Positions 42,151-53,670 of a stretch of DNA of 64,000 bases are shown in pieces (position 1 is the first letter of the stretch; the number at the start of each line of letters is the position of its first letter). This stretch comes from Phymatolithon calcareum. Its lineage: Eukaryota > Rhodophyta > Florideophyceae > Hapalidiales. A program made the translations under genes and the position numbers. The notes under the pieces are model-generated. The model saw only the letters and a list, made by a program, of their open reading frames with translations. It was not told where the DNA came from and did no database searches. Where the stretch lies: contig OZ345367.1 of NCBI GenBank assembly GCA_977006965.1, positions 1,054,001 to 1,118,000 of the forward strand. The letters run 5' to 3'.

Positions 42151-42728
42151 AGTCGCGGTCCAACAAGAATCCTCTGACCACGGCGAAAGGCTGCAGCGCA
42201 GAACTGCGAACTGCGGCACCGGAGGTACCGTGTGTTGATTGAAGCTCAAAGGATGCAGGTGAACGTGAACTAGGAGGACCTCTTGTATGCTTTGATTCTA
42301 CTTGCACTGTAATGCCAATAATTACTGTGTATGATCGTTTCAACGCAAAGTACCCTTGTATGATATCATACAGTACTTTCAAAGCTAAAATAGATTCTAT
42401 GATATTTTTAACGCTGAACAGGGGCTGACGAAGCAAGAAAATCGGCTCTTAAGTTAACGACTCGTCACGTGCCTCGTCAACAAAGCTGCATACGACTATG
42501 CAGGTGGTCTTGACGAAGAACTTACGTTCTGGCCGCCGAGGCGTCATGGGAGAAATGGGGTGCATAGATATGTTGAAATCTCTATTTTGAAGAACTACAT
42601 TCCCATACCAAACTTTTAAAGTTGACCTCTTCCACAGTTACAACCTAACTTGTTAACGAACTAACCCAGCCCCACCTGCCTACAAATGACCCCCATCCAA
42701 GCACTGCAGAATTCGCTTGCATCGTTGC
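42151..42728. other. Intergenic, two minus-strand genes
   Basis: These 578 bp hold the promoter of the signal peptidase gene and the 3' flank of the next minus-strand gene. TATGATATCATA, a palindrome, lies at about 42358-42369, 208 bp upstream of the signal peptidase ATG. I see nothing else. Confidence 0.45.
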
Positions 42729-43934
42729 TCACTTCCCGCTTGTGCTGCTCTGCTCCAACTTCGTAAACCTACGATTGACATCCTCGCAAAATGTGAAAAA
42801 CTCCTCATTCGATATCCTCGAAATATCCGTAAGACTGCGTCGGAACGTCATTTTAGATCCCTTCGTCCACAAGTCCACTGCACTGATCACAACAAGATGC
42901 GGCGACTTCTCACCACCCACAGCGATCGGCACGCGAATACGAAGTTCATGTCCCTTATGCGCCACAATCTCAGCCTGATAGTCGCACTGCAAAATCACAC
43001 TCAGATGATGCACAGCAGCCTTTGATCCGCGCGTACTTTCAATCACATTACGATTCGCCTTCTTCAATTTCAACTCCACGCGTGACGGCGGCGCGGATGC
43101 ACTCTCATTCCCGCGTGCTGTGTTACGCCGCTTGATGAACAGACGCCCGAGAGCTGCACGCTGTTTCGCCGTGATGTCCTCCCCAGTCTTCTTCTCCGCG
43201 GCCTTCTTAGCCTTTGCTGCCACCTCTGCGGCTTCCTTTTCAAGCTTTGCTTTTACGGCGGCTTCAGCGGCGGCGACGGCATCGTCTTCATCATCCTCAT
43301 CATCATCGTCCAGTTCCTTTGCGAGGAGACGAAACGCACCTGGTAGAATCGGCTCTTTGGAACTGGTGTTACGACCATGCCGTAACTGACCCGCCTCACA
43401 GCGAAACGGAAGCGTGTTCCACGAATTGTCGTAAACTTCCGCCGGCGGCACATCATCAAAAGCACTAGCATCAAGAACATTTTGTCCGCGGCGCTGCTGA
43501 TTTTCCACCGGTTTGCGAGGACGCACCTTAATTTCCACAAGTTCATCGTGGACTATCTCGTTTGAAGATTTCACTGACGGACCGGCGGAAGACGTGGTCA
43601 CAGCGGAAGTGGTTGCGGACGTCGTGTTGGACATCCCCTCCTCTTCGCCGTCTATGGAAGCGCGGCGAAACTGCGGTGTGACGGCTTCATGTTTTCTGGG
43701 AAAACCAGTAAACTTTGAAGCTCGTGGCGTGGGCGTGATAGTCTCGCAACTAGTCGGTGAATCGAATCGGAGACCATCATCATGGCCAGCGGCTAGCGGG
43801 CTGAGATACATGTCGCCGCGTCGCGTGCCCATTGTGCGTGGGCGTCGCGTGCACTTTCGGGCTGGTGCGATGAAGGTGCGCAGGGCTTTGGGTTGTTCAT
43901 CGAGGTCGTTCTCGACCTTACCATAGTCACCCAT
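42729..43934 (-). CDS. Unknown protein with acidic/coiled-coil middle and conserved-looking C-terminus
   Basis: A 401-residue single-exon protein from ATG 43932-43934. Residues 1-130 are basic, Ser/Thr-rich and disordered. Residues about 206-255 are a charged, Ala/Lys/Glu-rich segment (DDDDEDDEDD, then a long AEAAVKAKLEKEAAE-type helix) that forms a coiled coil. The last 120 residues look folded: VELKLKKANRNVIESTRGSKAAVHH, LQCDYQAEIVAHKGHELRIRVPIAV, VVISAVDLWTKG, and a final helix with EEFFTFCEDVNRRFTKLE. I do not recognise the fold. The distribution of charge suggests a nuclear or cytoskeletal adaptor. The intact frame and non-random C-terminus support a real gene. Confidence 0.68.
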   Translation of the reverse strand: MGDYGKVENDLDEQPKALRTFIAPARKCTRRPRTMGTRRGDMYLSPLAAGHDDGLRFDSPTSCETITPTPRASKFTGFPRKHEAVTPQFRRASIDGEEEGMSNTTSATTSAVTTSSAGPSVKSSNEIVHDELVEIKVRPRKPVENQQRRGQNVLDASAFDDVPPAEVYDNSWNTLPFRCEAGQLRHGRNTSSKEPILPGAFRLLAKELDDDDEDDEDDAVAAAEAAVKAKLEKEAAEVAAKAKKAAEKKTGEDITAKQRAALGRLFIKRRNTARGNESASAPPSRVELKLKKANRNVIESTRGSKAAVHHLSVILQCDYQAEIVAHKGHELRIRVPIAVGGEKSPHLVVISAVDLWTKGSKMTFRRSLTDISRISNEEFFTFCEDVNRRFTKLEQSSTSGK

Positions 43935-44575
43935 TTTTGGACTCGCGCTATTTCGGGGGCAACGGGAAGAGCCCGCCGAGTGAGGTGGCCACAGTGAGAG
44001 GAGACAGTGGTTGACCCATTGGGGTTGCCGTTTGTCGACCTCTCTGACGCCGTACGTCGTTCATGGAGCAATTAGGATTCAAATGGTATCGGTCAGATTT
44101 TAGGCACGCGAGAGACCGGAGAGACCCTATTTTGGAAAATCGTCGCGGGATCAGTTTGTGATGTTTGCTGTGAGCGGTCCACGAAATAGTTGGATTATTC
44201 GGGCGAATGGCGCAGCATAAAGTGGGAAGATAGCATGAGATCATCGTCTTTTTTGCCATAACGCAGAGGTCTAAATAAAAACGGGCAACTAAAGAAACGC
44301 ACAAATAATAGCACCGGGAGCAAGTTATCCACAAGAAGCCGCAGTGACAGTATCGAGCAGTCAAAGAAAGCTAGAAATAGAAGCGAGAGGCCAGTACGGA
44401 TTTGGCACATATGCGCGTAGTCAAACAAAGCGTTGGATGGTAGACGCGAGTCCGCAGAGTTTCACCTTGATCACGAACTGCTTTCGACAGCCCAAGCATC
44501 GATCTCCAGGGGGCGGCTGTAAATCCGCAAGTTTAGCCTTGTTCTCGGCATGATCAAACCATGAACAGGGCAAAG
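43935..44575. other. Intergenic
   Basis: These 641 bp lie between two minus-strand genes. Open frames here are short and overlapping. I see no clear element. Confidence 0.45.
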
Positions 44576-45514
44576 TTAATCTTCAGTTTTCGCCTTCTTA
44601 GGAGATTGATCGCTTGCCGCGGGAGTTGATCGCTTGAAGGGAAACGGCCTAGCGATTGCCGTATCAAAATATTTGGCGGCAATCCTCGGGGTGTAATTGA
44701 GAGTGGACGTTAGAACTTGTTCCACCTTTTCTGCAACTTCCGCAGGTATGGCTGGCTGGCGCCCAGACTCGGGAGCCTCGGATACATCCAGTGGCACTGC
44801 TATTTCAACCTCATGGGACAGAGCCTCCTGTACCCCAGGCGCGGGCGCCGGTACGTCGTCGGTCGTAGTCTCTGGCACGCCGTCAGCTGTGTCCCCTTCA
44901 ACAACCTCTTGTCCATTGTCCTGTGCGGTCTCCGGCGCAACCTCCGGCGCAACCTCCGGCGCAGCGCTCTGTTCCGCCTCTGTCTCTGGCACATGCTGAT
45001 GCAAAGCCTCCACAACGTCATCCGAGGCCTCCTGCGGTACACTCTCCGCATTTGTCTCCTGACCGACCTGGACATCGTGTTCATGAATCTGGTCGGCATT
45101 CATCGCTGAATGTTGAGCGTTGATCGCTGCGTGCACTTCCTGTTGAGCGCTCATCACATCTTGCTGAGCGTTCATTGCATCCTGCTGGGCGTTCACAGAA
45201 GCTTGTTCAGCAGCGTTAATAGCCGCCTGCATCTGCTCAGAATTCATTCCCACAGCCACCTGCTGCGGTGTCTGCTGCTGCTGCTGCGATTGCGACAGTT
45301 CCCACATTGTATTCTGTCCCCTTCCATTGCGGCGTCTGGCGCGCGCGTAAGCGGAAGCGCGCGCAAGACGTTCATCGTACAATCTGGCGGCAGCCTCTAT
45401 GTCGCTCTTGGATGCGAGGGCGGGAGTGGGTGGAGCGGGCGCACGTGGACGACGACCCTTTCGTGAATCGAACTTTTGAGCCAGAGCCATCAACTCCTCT
45501 TTAGACATAGACAT
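44576..45514 (-). CDS. Unknown Gln/Glu-rich protein with C-terminal NLS
   Basis: A 312-residue single-exon protein from ATG 45512-45514. The N-terminal 70 residues are helical and basic (SKEELMALAQKFDSRKGRRPR, then DIEAAARLYDERLARASAYARARRR). Residues 74-145 are Gln/Asn/Ala-rich, with AINAAEQASVNAQQDAMNAQQ as a degenerate seven-residue repeat, likely a coiled coil. The middle is acidic, with PEVAPEVAPE repeats. The C-terminus ends with PFPFKRSTPAASDQSPKKAKTED, containing a nuclear localisation-like KKAK. It is probably nuclear, perhaps RNA- or chromatin-linked. I recognise no family. Confidence 0.62.
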   Translation of the reverse strand: MSMSKEELMALAQKFDSRKGRRPRAPAPPTPALASKSDIEAAARLYDERLARASAYARARRRNGRGQNTMWELSQSQQQQQTPQQVAVGMNSEQMQAAINAAEQASVNAQQDAMNAQQDVMSAQQEVHAAINAQHSAMNADQIHEHDVQVGQETNAESVPQEASDDVVEALHQHVPETEAEQSAAPEVAPEVAPETAQDNGQEVVEGDTADGVPETTTDDVPAPAPGVQEALSHEVEIAVPLDVSEAPESGRQPAIPAEVAEKVEQVLTSTLNYTPRIAAKYFDTAIARPFPFKRSTPAASDQSPKKAKTED

Positions 45515-47024
45515 AATGCATACAATAAGGAGCCTGCGGAACTCCTCTGTTGACTAAGAACGACTTGTTCTCCCCGCCGACAGGCCGCGAGGTCCGATAG
45601 ATTCCGACTTGTGCGGTCTCGGTCGCCCAGGCCGGGCGGCCCGTAGCGAACTCCCGGCGAGCTGTGAATCAGAGCCTTCGACAACTTGTAGCTTTAGGGA
45701 GAGTTTTTAAACTTGGGGCGAGTGCAGCGTGTTGACAAATCTCAAACACAGGAGGGTGGCGCGTGGCGGGTGCAGCGTGTCCGACACTGGCTGTTGGAGA
45801 CCAAACTGTGAGAAATGATGAGCAGTGACACACCGAGCTGGGTCTGAAAGAGAGTAGAGTATGATTTTGAAAATCAATCATAACAATTTCCTGATATCAA
45901 GAGCAGCAGACGATCACATCGATATCAGTTCTCGCGATCTGATACACACACCACGTGTACACACTCGGCAGCAGATACGGAAACTTTTGAAACTTACACT
46001 CCTTTTCAAAATCACATAAAAAATAAAATTTTATTATCAAGCTCGTCCCATAAATAAACGATATATTGAAGACACATATCAGAAAGAGCATAATGATTCT
46101 GAACAGCACTATCACAAAGCGTCAACTGTGGCTTGATATTCAATCCTATATTTCTAATTAGCGACCTCAAAAGCGGGATCAAACTACAGTCAATCCTTGA
46201 TAACTGGATGTCCAATGTGGAAAGGCCTGATATCCAGATACCAAGGATATTCTGGATTCGAATTTGTATGATAGCTCAAATGTTACACGTGTAGAGCCGG
46301 AAAATGCAGACAACATGGATTATATGTATATGCCCCATGTCCGGAAATTTGGCGGTCATATGCGCCTCGTTGAAGGATATGTTGGGAGCTCGGCCCAGAA
46401 ACCAATGTTAGAAATTGAGCAATCTTGTTCTCGTCTCGAGAAAGCGCCCACGTGTTGAATATGCTCCGTGAAACCGACTCAAAAAAGTTTACAAATTTCA
46501 TGCATGCACCGTGGCTCACGCATTGACGATATCCAGATATCGAATATTCTAAGAATCTTAAAATTTAGATAAATTTGTGAGGATACCGTATTCGTGGTGG
46601 CCTCTTGTATTCTGAAAACCGAGGATATTTCAAATTCTAAGATCCATTTATCGAGGATTGACTGTACTAGTTTTACAGTATTGTCTTTGTAAGCCAGCCG
46701 CAGGTCCCAGCGCCTGCTTTTGCTTGCCAGGTGGCGGCCCTGCACCGGTCACTGTTTCCGACGACCCTATCGGACTCGGACTCCCTATCGGGGCATTTGG
46801 AACACGGGGCATGCCGTGCTGGCGGCGGCACACTTGGACGCAACGTGGATGTATACGATTGCGCCGTTTTGTAATTTTTCCAAATTTGTGCCACGTGATT
46901 GGAAATCTGTACGCGCCGGATCCCCGCGTCCCTTCCATTTCCAACCAGCTCTTCGCAACCATTCTTTTTATCCCCCCGCCTGTTCCCCCTCCCCCACCGA
47001 GTTCGTGCCAAGCGCCCAACGAAA
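45515..47024. other. Intergenic with a MITE
   Basis: This is 1.5 kb with no gene I can support. It contains the 478-bp transposon-like element at 46187-46664. The right part (46670-47024) is the upstream region of the proline-rich membrane protein. Confidence 0.55.
46187..46664. mobile_element. MITE of pogo/Tigger (Tc1-mariner) type, TA target duplication
   Basis: The ends are inverted repeats of about 24 bp: left CAGTCAATCCTTGATAACTGG, right (reverse complement) CAGTCAATCCTCGATAAATGG, two mismatches in 21. A TA dinucleotide flanks each end (46185-46186 and 46665-46666), as expected of Tc1-mariner insertion. CAGT...CTCGATAA is the terminal style of pogo-like elements. The 478-bp interior has no transposase, so this is non-autonomous and would need a relative elsewhere in the genome. 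Internally, GATATCCAGATA-type words recur near both ends (46230 and 46530). Confidence 0.85.
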
Positions 47025-48227
47025 ATGACAGGCTCTCGGGCGGCGCCCTGCGCGCTCGCCCTGCTTTTACTATGCCTCGTCTTGTCGCCAGCGCTTGCAT
47101 CGCCTATCGATTTCGACGTCACATTGCGACAAACCACTGCGGGGAACACAACCACGCCATCCCAGCAGGTGAAGGAGTCCCCGGCGCCCTCGAAACCTGC
47201 CACATCACCCGCGAAAACGGTCGAGTCCCCTGCACCGACGAAGAAGCCACAGCCACCGCCGCCGAAAGCCGCGGACCCATCCCCGAAGCCTGACCCTCCA
47301 CCAAAGACTGACCCTCCACCAAAGACTGATCCATCGCCGTCTACACCCGGGAAGCAGGAGCCTCAGCAACCGTCGCCTAAACCGTCGCCTAAACCGCCGA
47401 CTGCGCCAGAGACGACCCCTCCGACAACCGGTGGTAAAACCAAAGCGCAGTTGGAAGCTGAACAGTCGGAACAAAGGGCGGAGGAAAAGCGGAGACAAGC
47501 GGATGCAGCCGCCAGGGATAAATCGAAATCCGAGGCCGAGCGAAAGGCCCTGGCAGAAAAAGCAGCGGCCGCAGAGGCGGAGGCCAAGGCGCTGCAGGAA
47601 AAAGCGCGAGAAGAAGCGAAGAACAATGGCGGCAATGGGCCAGTCAATAACACTACGGACGGAGGAAACGCATCGACCAATAATAAGGCGCAGGGGGGGC
47701 CGCTCTCCACGCCGGCCATCGCTGGAATTGCGGTTGGCGGTGCCGTCGTGGCCATAGCAGTGCTAGCGCTAATGATTATAGCCGTACGGAAACGAGCGCT
47801 CTCGCGTTCCAATTCCTATTTCCACTTTCCGGATGCGGACGACACGCCCATCAACGCCATGAATGCCGCTGAAAGTGCAGTCAATCTTCCCGCGGGGTCC
47901 GGCAGCGCAGCTGCGGCTGCCATTGCAAGGCGAAGTGGAGGAAACACACCGCCGAGTCCCCCGCCCTCGGGTGGCCGTACCGGGGCTACGAATGTGCCGC
48001 CTCCGGCACCGCCGTTGCCGCCGTTCATTGTTGGCGATGATGATGACAACACAATGCCCTCTGCACCGACGGCAGCAGAATACACTCGCCGGGAGTCAGT
48101 TGCCTCGTCGGCTAGCAGCGATACGATTGTGGCGCCAGAATTCGGAACCGTGCAATCCACCGGCACTGTACCTCCATATTGGCGACAATACGGAGGCCAA
48201 GGTAGCGGCGGTGGGTCGCAGTCTTAA
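47025..48227 (+). CDS. Secreted/membrane proline-rich protein, single-pass type I
   Basis: A 400-residue single-exon protein from ATG 47025; the frame stays open upstream to a GTG at 46899 without need. Residues 1-24 are a signal peptide (hydrophobic core ALALLLLCLVLSPALA, cleavage near ALA|S). Residues 40-145 are Pro/Lys/Thr-rich, with PSPKP and threefold KTDPP-type repeats, resembling cell-wall or mucin-like stalks. Residues about 145-205 form an Ala/Glu/Lys coiled coil (EAEQSEQRAEEKRRQADAAAR). Asn-rich NNTTDGGNAST gives N-glycosylation sites. A membrane helix follows at about 230-252 (IAGIAVGGAVVAIAVLALMII), then basic RKR and a 145-residue Pro/Ser-rich cytosolic tail. Probable role: a surface or wall sensor. 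I recognise no named family. Confidence 0.75.
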   Translation: MTGSRAAPCALALLLLCLVLSPALASPIDFDVTLRQTTAGNTTTPSQQVKESPAPSKPATSPAKTVESPAPTKKPQPPPPKAADPSPKPDPPPKTDPPPKTDPSPSTPGKQEPQQPSPKPSPKPPTAPETTPPTTGGKTKAQLEAEQSEQRAEEKRRQADAAARDKSKSEAERKALAEKAAAAEAEAKALQEKAREEAKNNGGNGPVNNTTDGGNASTNNKAQGGPLSTPAIAGIAVGGAVVAIAVLALMIIAVRKRALSRSNSYFHFPDADDTPINAMNAAESAVNLPAGSGSAAAAAIARRSGGNTPPSPPPSGGRTGATNVPPPAPPLPPFIVGDDDDNTMPSAPTAAEYTRRESVASSASSDTIVAPEFGTVQSTGTVPPYWRQYGGQGSGGGSQS

Positions 48228-48782
48228 GGCCATGCGAAGACGGGGTGACTATGGATTTGTAGATATGTTCTCGGCGGTGGAGCGGTGTTTCGGGGGAGCC
48301 CCGAGACGAGACGGTGCACTGTTCGGTGCATTGCGCGAGTTGTATACCTTCTGTTTTTCGAAATAAAATCAGCCCATTCCGCTAACTTAAACTTACCCGC
48401 CCCGTGAGCACGAGGAAAAAGTGCTCTTTACCCTTTTCTGTCCCGATTTGTAGTCGCATTATGCCTTAACGGACTAATCTTCTTTTTGCCGAGAGCTATA
48501 TGCGGAAAACACGCAATAATTGGCCGGTACCGAATTTCAAAACGGGGAGAGAAGGGCGATGAGCAATCCCAAGCGAACACTTAATTAGTTCTTCAAACCC
48601 CGATGAGTTCAAATACTTAAACGGAAAATTATCAATACCGATTCAACTCAATCTCGAAATTGAACATCCTCAGTGCGCACGAGAGCCTCTTTGTCCGAAT
48701 TCGAACTCTCTGAATACGGTCGCTGGGGAATGGAAATCGAAAAGACCGGCGAAAAAAGAGCATACACAGGCCGAATTCCACT
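48228..48782. other. Intergenic
   Basis: These 555 bp hold a likely poly(A) signal AATAAA at about 48363 for the gene before, and the upstream region of the MAPK. I see nothing else. Confidence 0.45.
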
Positions 48783-50339
48783 ATGAAGGGGAAGGAAGTT
48801 AAGAAATGGGTCCTAGAAAAGACCAAGAGTTTGAAAGGTGAGCATCGAACCGAGGACCCTCAGCCGGAAGACGAAGAAGAAATGGAGTCCCTATGTCCGC
48901 CCAAGGTGTCCTTCCCAGTTAAAGGGTCCACCTTCCGCGTGGACACTCGGTACAAGTTCGAGAAGGCTCTTGGCGTCGGTGCGTACGGAGTGGTTTGCGC
49001 AGCCACTGATGAAAAGGCGAGTCGACGTGTCGCTATCAAGAAGGTGGGAGCTTTGTTCGACGACCTCACCGATGCCAAGCGTATTTTGAGGGAAATTCGA
49101 CTGATTTCGTCGATGAAACATGATAACGTTCTTCGTATTCTTGACATCGATGAGCCGGAGAGTTATTCCAGGTTTAACGATATATACCTTGTTACGGAGC
49201 TCATGGACACCGACCTTAATAAGCTTCTTCGGTCGAGACATAATCTACTTGAGGCGCAGCGCAAGTTTTTCACGTACCAGATTTTACGAGCGATGAAGTA
49301 CATTCACAGGTATGTTGTTCAGTTTCATGTGGTTTTTCTGTTTTCTTCATTGTACGCTATTGTTGCACGTTTGGTTGAATATATCAACTAATTTCGTTTC
49401 GTTCGTACTCCATTCCTCTTCTTTGTCTTCGTTCCCTTTCGTTTCATGGTGCCATCCTTTGTCATCTTCTTTCGTTGCATCCTGTTACGTTAACTTCCTT
49501 CGGTTATCCTTGCTGAACTTTCCTGACTTCAGCGCAAGCATCTTGCACAGAGATCTCAAGCCGGCCAACATCGTCGTCTCAGAAAACGTACGTCCTCTTC
49601 ATATCTACCAAAACTCACCACATCCCCAAGAGTTACTAACCACATTTTGTCCTGCTCATCAACACAGTGCGATCTAAAAATATGCGACTTTGGACTCGCT
49701 CGCTTCATGGACCCGGAGGACGGCCCGTCACAGGCCATGACCGAATACGTTGTCACGCGCTGGTATCGAGCCCCCGAGCTGCTTCTCTCGACCGGTGAAT
49801 ACACGTCGGCCATCGACATGTGGAGTGTCGGCTGCATTCTCGCTGAATTGTATTGTCGAGACCCGTTATTCCCCGGCAAAGACGTGAAGAATCAGATAGC
49901 AGTGATCTGCGAGGTGATCGGAAAACCGAATGCAACTGAGATTGCAGCCATTAAGAATCGTCGTGCACGTGAGTTTCTATCCTATCTGCAGGACAATCCG
50001 CGCAAGGATTTGTGTTCGACATTGAAGGATGTCACTCCGGCGGCAGCAGACCTTATCGGTCGTCTGCTGCAGTTTGATCCGACAAAGCGTATCACGGCCG
50101 AAGAGGCACTGGAACACCCTTACGTCAAGGAGTATCGTGACCCGACATCAGAGATTGTGGCGGGCACCTCGCTGGCAGCGTTTGACCTGGAGCCGCCATC
50201 GGAGCGCGCATTGGGCGCGGATGGTATTCGACGTCTCATGTGGGACGAGATGCTGCGCTTTCACCCGGACGCACGTGCTCGGGAGCCTGCTTCAGCGGGA
50301 GCCGCTGAGAAACGTGTTGCGGCGCTGCAAAAGAAGTGA
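48783..50339 (+). CDS. Mitogen-activated protein kinase, TEY type (ERK-like)
   Basis: Three exons, 48783-49309, 49533-49587 and 49668-50339, give 417 residues. Introns are 223 and 80 nt (GTATGT and GTACGT donors, both AG acceptors). Kinase features: Gly loop GVGAYG at 64-69, Lys86 in VAIKK, HRDLKPANIV at 181 with catalytic Asp183, DFG at 201-203, and dual-phosphorylation motif TEY at 219-221 followed by VVTRWYRAPELLL. The MAPK insert and L16 region (RLLQFDPTKRITAEEALEHPYV) are present. A MAP2K would activate it in the cytoplasm, and it would then enter the nucleus. The N-terminal 45 residues are charged and extra. The first intron ends just before the catalytic loop; the middle exon is only 55 nt and carries HRD but not DFG. 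Confidence 0.94.
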
Positions 50340-50609
50340 GCCGTATTTGTAAAGATGTTTTTTGCGATGAGTGGCGCGTTGACAGTTCAATTGAGTTTGA
50401 GTGGGATTTTGTAGAAATAAAATGAAGGTCGACGAAGACCCGATGGGTGACTTGGTCAATGATGAAACGACGACAGGTTTTTTTGAAAGCAACTTATTAG
50501 ATGTTTATTTAAAGCCCTCAGTTACACTCTTAAGACTGTACGGGAGCGGCTTTTCGGTACTTTTTCCATTTAGTATGTCGCCTGGTCTCTAGTACCATAC
50601 AGGGACTCG

Positions 50610-50640
50610 GCGTTTGCCATATTTTCAAATATGGAGACGC
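50610..50640. repeat. Hairpin, about 14-bp stem
   Basis: GCGTTTGCCATATTT (50610-50624) pairs with AAATATGGAGACGC (50627-50640), two-base loop and one or two mismatches. Confidence 0.55.
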
Positions 50641-51289
50641 TGTAAATTTAGAATAGTAGAGTCGAGTCGAGTGCCTTTTTAGCGTTTCTTCTGAGCCACT
50701 TCATACTTTGCTACGTCCTTGCGTAACGTCTCCTGGTGGTGCAAGAACTACTGTACAGGTGCCTTTTGACAGAGGGCAGTACCCAATACATCAGCTCTAA
50801 GATATGGAGACTGGGTAGGCGGGATATATCGGGCCTGGGAATGGAGTCAGCGCTAGAATTTAATGAGGACCGCTTCATCACATCACATGAGGGCAAGGCT
50901 CTCGACTGTCGCTTTGCTGCTCATTATGACGCATTAAAATGTCACCCGCGTGTACAGCCAAATATTAGAAATCAAATTCGAGTCGCGCTACTGATGACTG
51001 GCGATAAACGTTCCACGTCGAAAGGGATGGCACTAAGGCGCTGTGGTTCCCATCCTGGGAGAGCAAAGCGAATGGATGGAAGTAAAGATTGAATGGAGCA
51101 AGGTTCAGGGCAGGAACTACTGTACAGCCCATTGTACATAACCACAGGAAGAACAGCCGCGCATTCCAGTACAGGAAGACTGTGAGGAGAGCTGTTTATG
51201 ACACAACGGTTGTTGCGAAAATGCCCATGAATGGAACCGTAAGGGAAATGATAGACAATGTGACTGAAGATTGCCGTAGACTGCTGAAA

Positions 51290-51319
51290 AGCAATGCTAT
51301 TTTTAAAAATAGCATTGCT
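51290..51319. repeat. Perfect 30-bp palindrome
   Basis: AGCAATGCTATTTTT is followed directly by its exact reverse complement, with no spacer. It would extrude as a cruciform or fold as a hairpin with no unpaired loop. Confidence 0.9.
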
Positions 51320-51709
51320 GACCTCTTTCTATAGATCGAATACTGTAGTGAAAGTTGCTGGTTGGTGGAGATGCAAAAAGCATTGTGTAGCACAGCAGGA
51401 AGCAAGAGAGATCTTTCAAGCAAACTGTAAAATGCAAGAAAAGGGAGTGCTGTACAGTAGTTGCAAAAATTTTCGCTCCAAAAATTCGAGCAGTGCTCGG
51501 AGCAGAGGGATTCTGTCGTCAATTTCGGATGCGGCCTTTATCGACGAGAAAAGAAATACATTCGCAAACTGGTCCGTTTGCAAATGTATTGCATCCGGAT
51601 GCATTGCCCGAATAACAATGAGACGGAGACACGGTGGTGTGCGAGTGGACAACAACTTATTGTTGAAGGCCTTGTGGTGCGAACTCAAAAGCCGGTACAT
51701 TTGCAACTG

Positions 51710-51727
51710 CTCGAACCGCGGTTCGAG
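51710..51727. repeat. Perfect 18-bp palindrome
   Basis: CTCGAACCGCGGTTCGAG is self-complementary. A 12-bp inverted repeat (51756-51767 with 51781-51792, CGCTGCAGTGCT) follows 28 bp away. Confidence 0.75.
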
Positions 51728-53222
51728 TTTTTCTTGATGATGTCCTCGAAGCAAGCGCTGCAGTGCTGCAACTTTGGACAAGCACTGCAGCGATCGCCAC
51801 GAGAACGGAACGAAATTGTGCTCACAGTTCCGTTGGTGTAATCAGAGCGTCGTGGTGCACGCAGATTTTCCACACACGTTAATTGCGGGTCCACAAAAAA
51901 GGTCCATTTTTTGTAATAAATTTGGCCATATTTACAGCTCCCATATGTTTCAGTTCCATTTGAGATAAGGTCCTTCAGGACCTTGCGGGGCGCATGTTCT
52001 CTTGGAATTGAAGCACAACGAGTTCCATCGTACTGTACGTACGTTCTTGTTGTTCTGGTGCGTGGATGACTTACATCGACATTCCGTTACAGTTTTTCAC
52101 AGCTCAGTAATTCCTCGATAGATGGGTACAGTCTCTTGGTTGGATGCTTACAGTCATGACACCTGCTCCTCGATGGGTATTAGAGAGAGCCTTAAGATGC
52201 TGTTAATGCTGTATTATTACTTGCATCTTTCGTCGAGGCCTCGCGGGTGAGGGATAGAGACAAAGGATTGGCGCAGGAGTACAGCCTCGTACCCTGTGTG
52301 TCGGGAGTTGCACATCCCGGGCACTAAAAGGCCTTTTTCGGCCGTTTTCTATTCAGAACTCCGGTTTTCTGCGGAATGAATGGCGTCGCAAGAAAAGTAC
52401 TGTAGAAGAATTATAGGATCCAGAGTTGCTCAAATCTATGACCCCTGCCCGCTACAGTGTTATCGCGCGAGAAACATCAAAATGGAGGACGGATAAATGC
52501 CAGAACCTATGTATGGAAGGAGCAAGACGCAATGACAATACCTGTGCTGCACATGCAGAAAACATAAATCTATGGAACCGTGATATACTGTAGTGAGCTG
52601 TTCAGCTGCACAAAGAAGAAGTGGAGAAGCATGGCCATCTAGGGAATTGAGCATGTTCCAACAGAAACAAATAGGACCACGAATAAGCTATGTTTGTAGT
52701 CCATCATGCCCATGATGCGGATTGCAGACTACAGCTCTCAAGGGAGTGCTCCATTTCTTTTGATCATCTCCTACCTACAGTAGATTTCAACAGGACGATA
52801 TTACTGCGAACCAATTCGTAAAGCACATCTTCTTTTCTGCCTGTGGCTCGGAATACGAATCCATCCGGAATACGTTCTATGTGATTAATTTATCGACAAT
52901 GATACATTTCCAGGGCTTATTTCGACAAAAAGATTACCCGTCCGAACATAATAAAACAAACCCAATGGATATGCCAATCTAGGCATCGAAGGGACGTCGA
53001 GCACAATGAGAGATAAAGCAACGAAAGCCACTGAAACCGAAACCGAACTACAGCTACATCAAACATAAAAAGCGAGGAGAAACCGGTAGCATCTGAAAAC
53101 ATAGACAGCTTCTGGAATGCAGACTCAATGGTCATAATTTATCAATTTTCGACGACTTCCCCGTCGGAGAGCCATGGAGATGCCTCCGCCGACAATACAG
53201 TGTTGTAGACACAAACTGTGTA

Positions 53223-53287
53223 CTGTAAAAACCTTCACGTGAAGGTTTTTACAGCATACTTCAAGTGCACGTACGTGCACTTGAAGT
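53223..53287. repeat. Two perfect palindromes in tandem, 32 and 30 bp
   Basis: CTGTAAAAACCTTCAC plus its exact complement spans 53223-53254. ACTTCAAGTGCACGT plus its exact complement spans 53258-53287, three bases later. The two share no sequence. Two long, perfect, spacerless palindromes side by side are very unlikely by chance. Confidence 0.92.
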
Positions 53288-53444
53288 GGCTGCGCGAATG
53301 TTTCTGTCCAGTATCATATCTTTCGCACTTGCAAGTCGACGACGATGTCCTCTTGGCTTTTTAGAAGGTAATCTTTTTCTGCGAAAAAAATAGAAACACG
53401 TATTCAAAAATAAAGAATAAAACTCCAAATTTTTTTAAAAAACA

Positions 53445-53477
53445 TGGAGGCTCTTCATAAAAAATGAAGAGCCTCCA
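53445..53477. repeat. Hairpin, 14-bp perfect stem
   Basis: TGGAGGCTCTTCAT (53445-53458) pairs exactly with 53464-53477 across a 5-nt loop of A. Confidence 0.8.
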
Positions 53478-53670
53478 GTGAAACTAGATTTATAAATCAA
53501 AATTTAGTTTTTTTTACAAAAAAACAGTATTTTCCACTACGTCGTGAAGCTTAAACAATCGATGTAATATCGATACGCACTTATCGTAACATATTACTAA
53601 TGGTCAAAACATAAAAAATAAAACAAACCGGTGTAATTGCATATCGATGTATAGTAATCAGGTTCTATTA

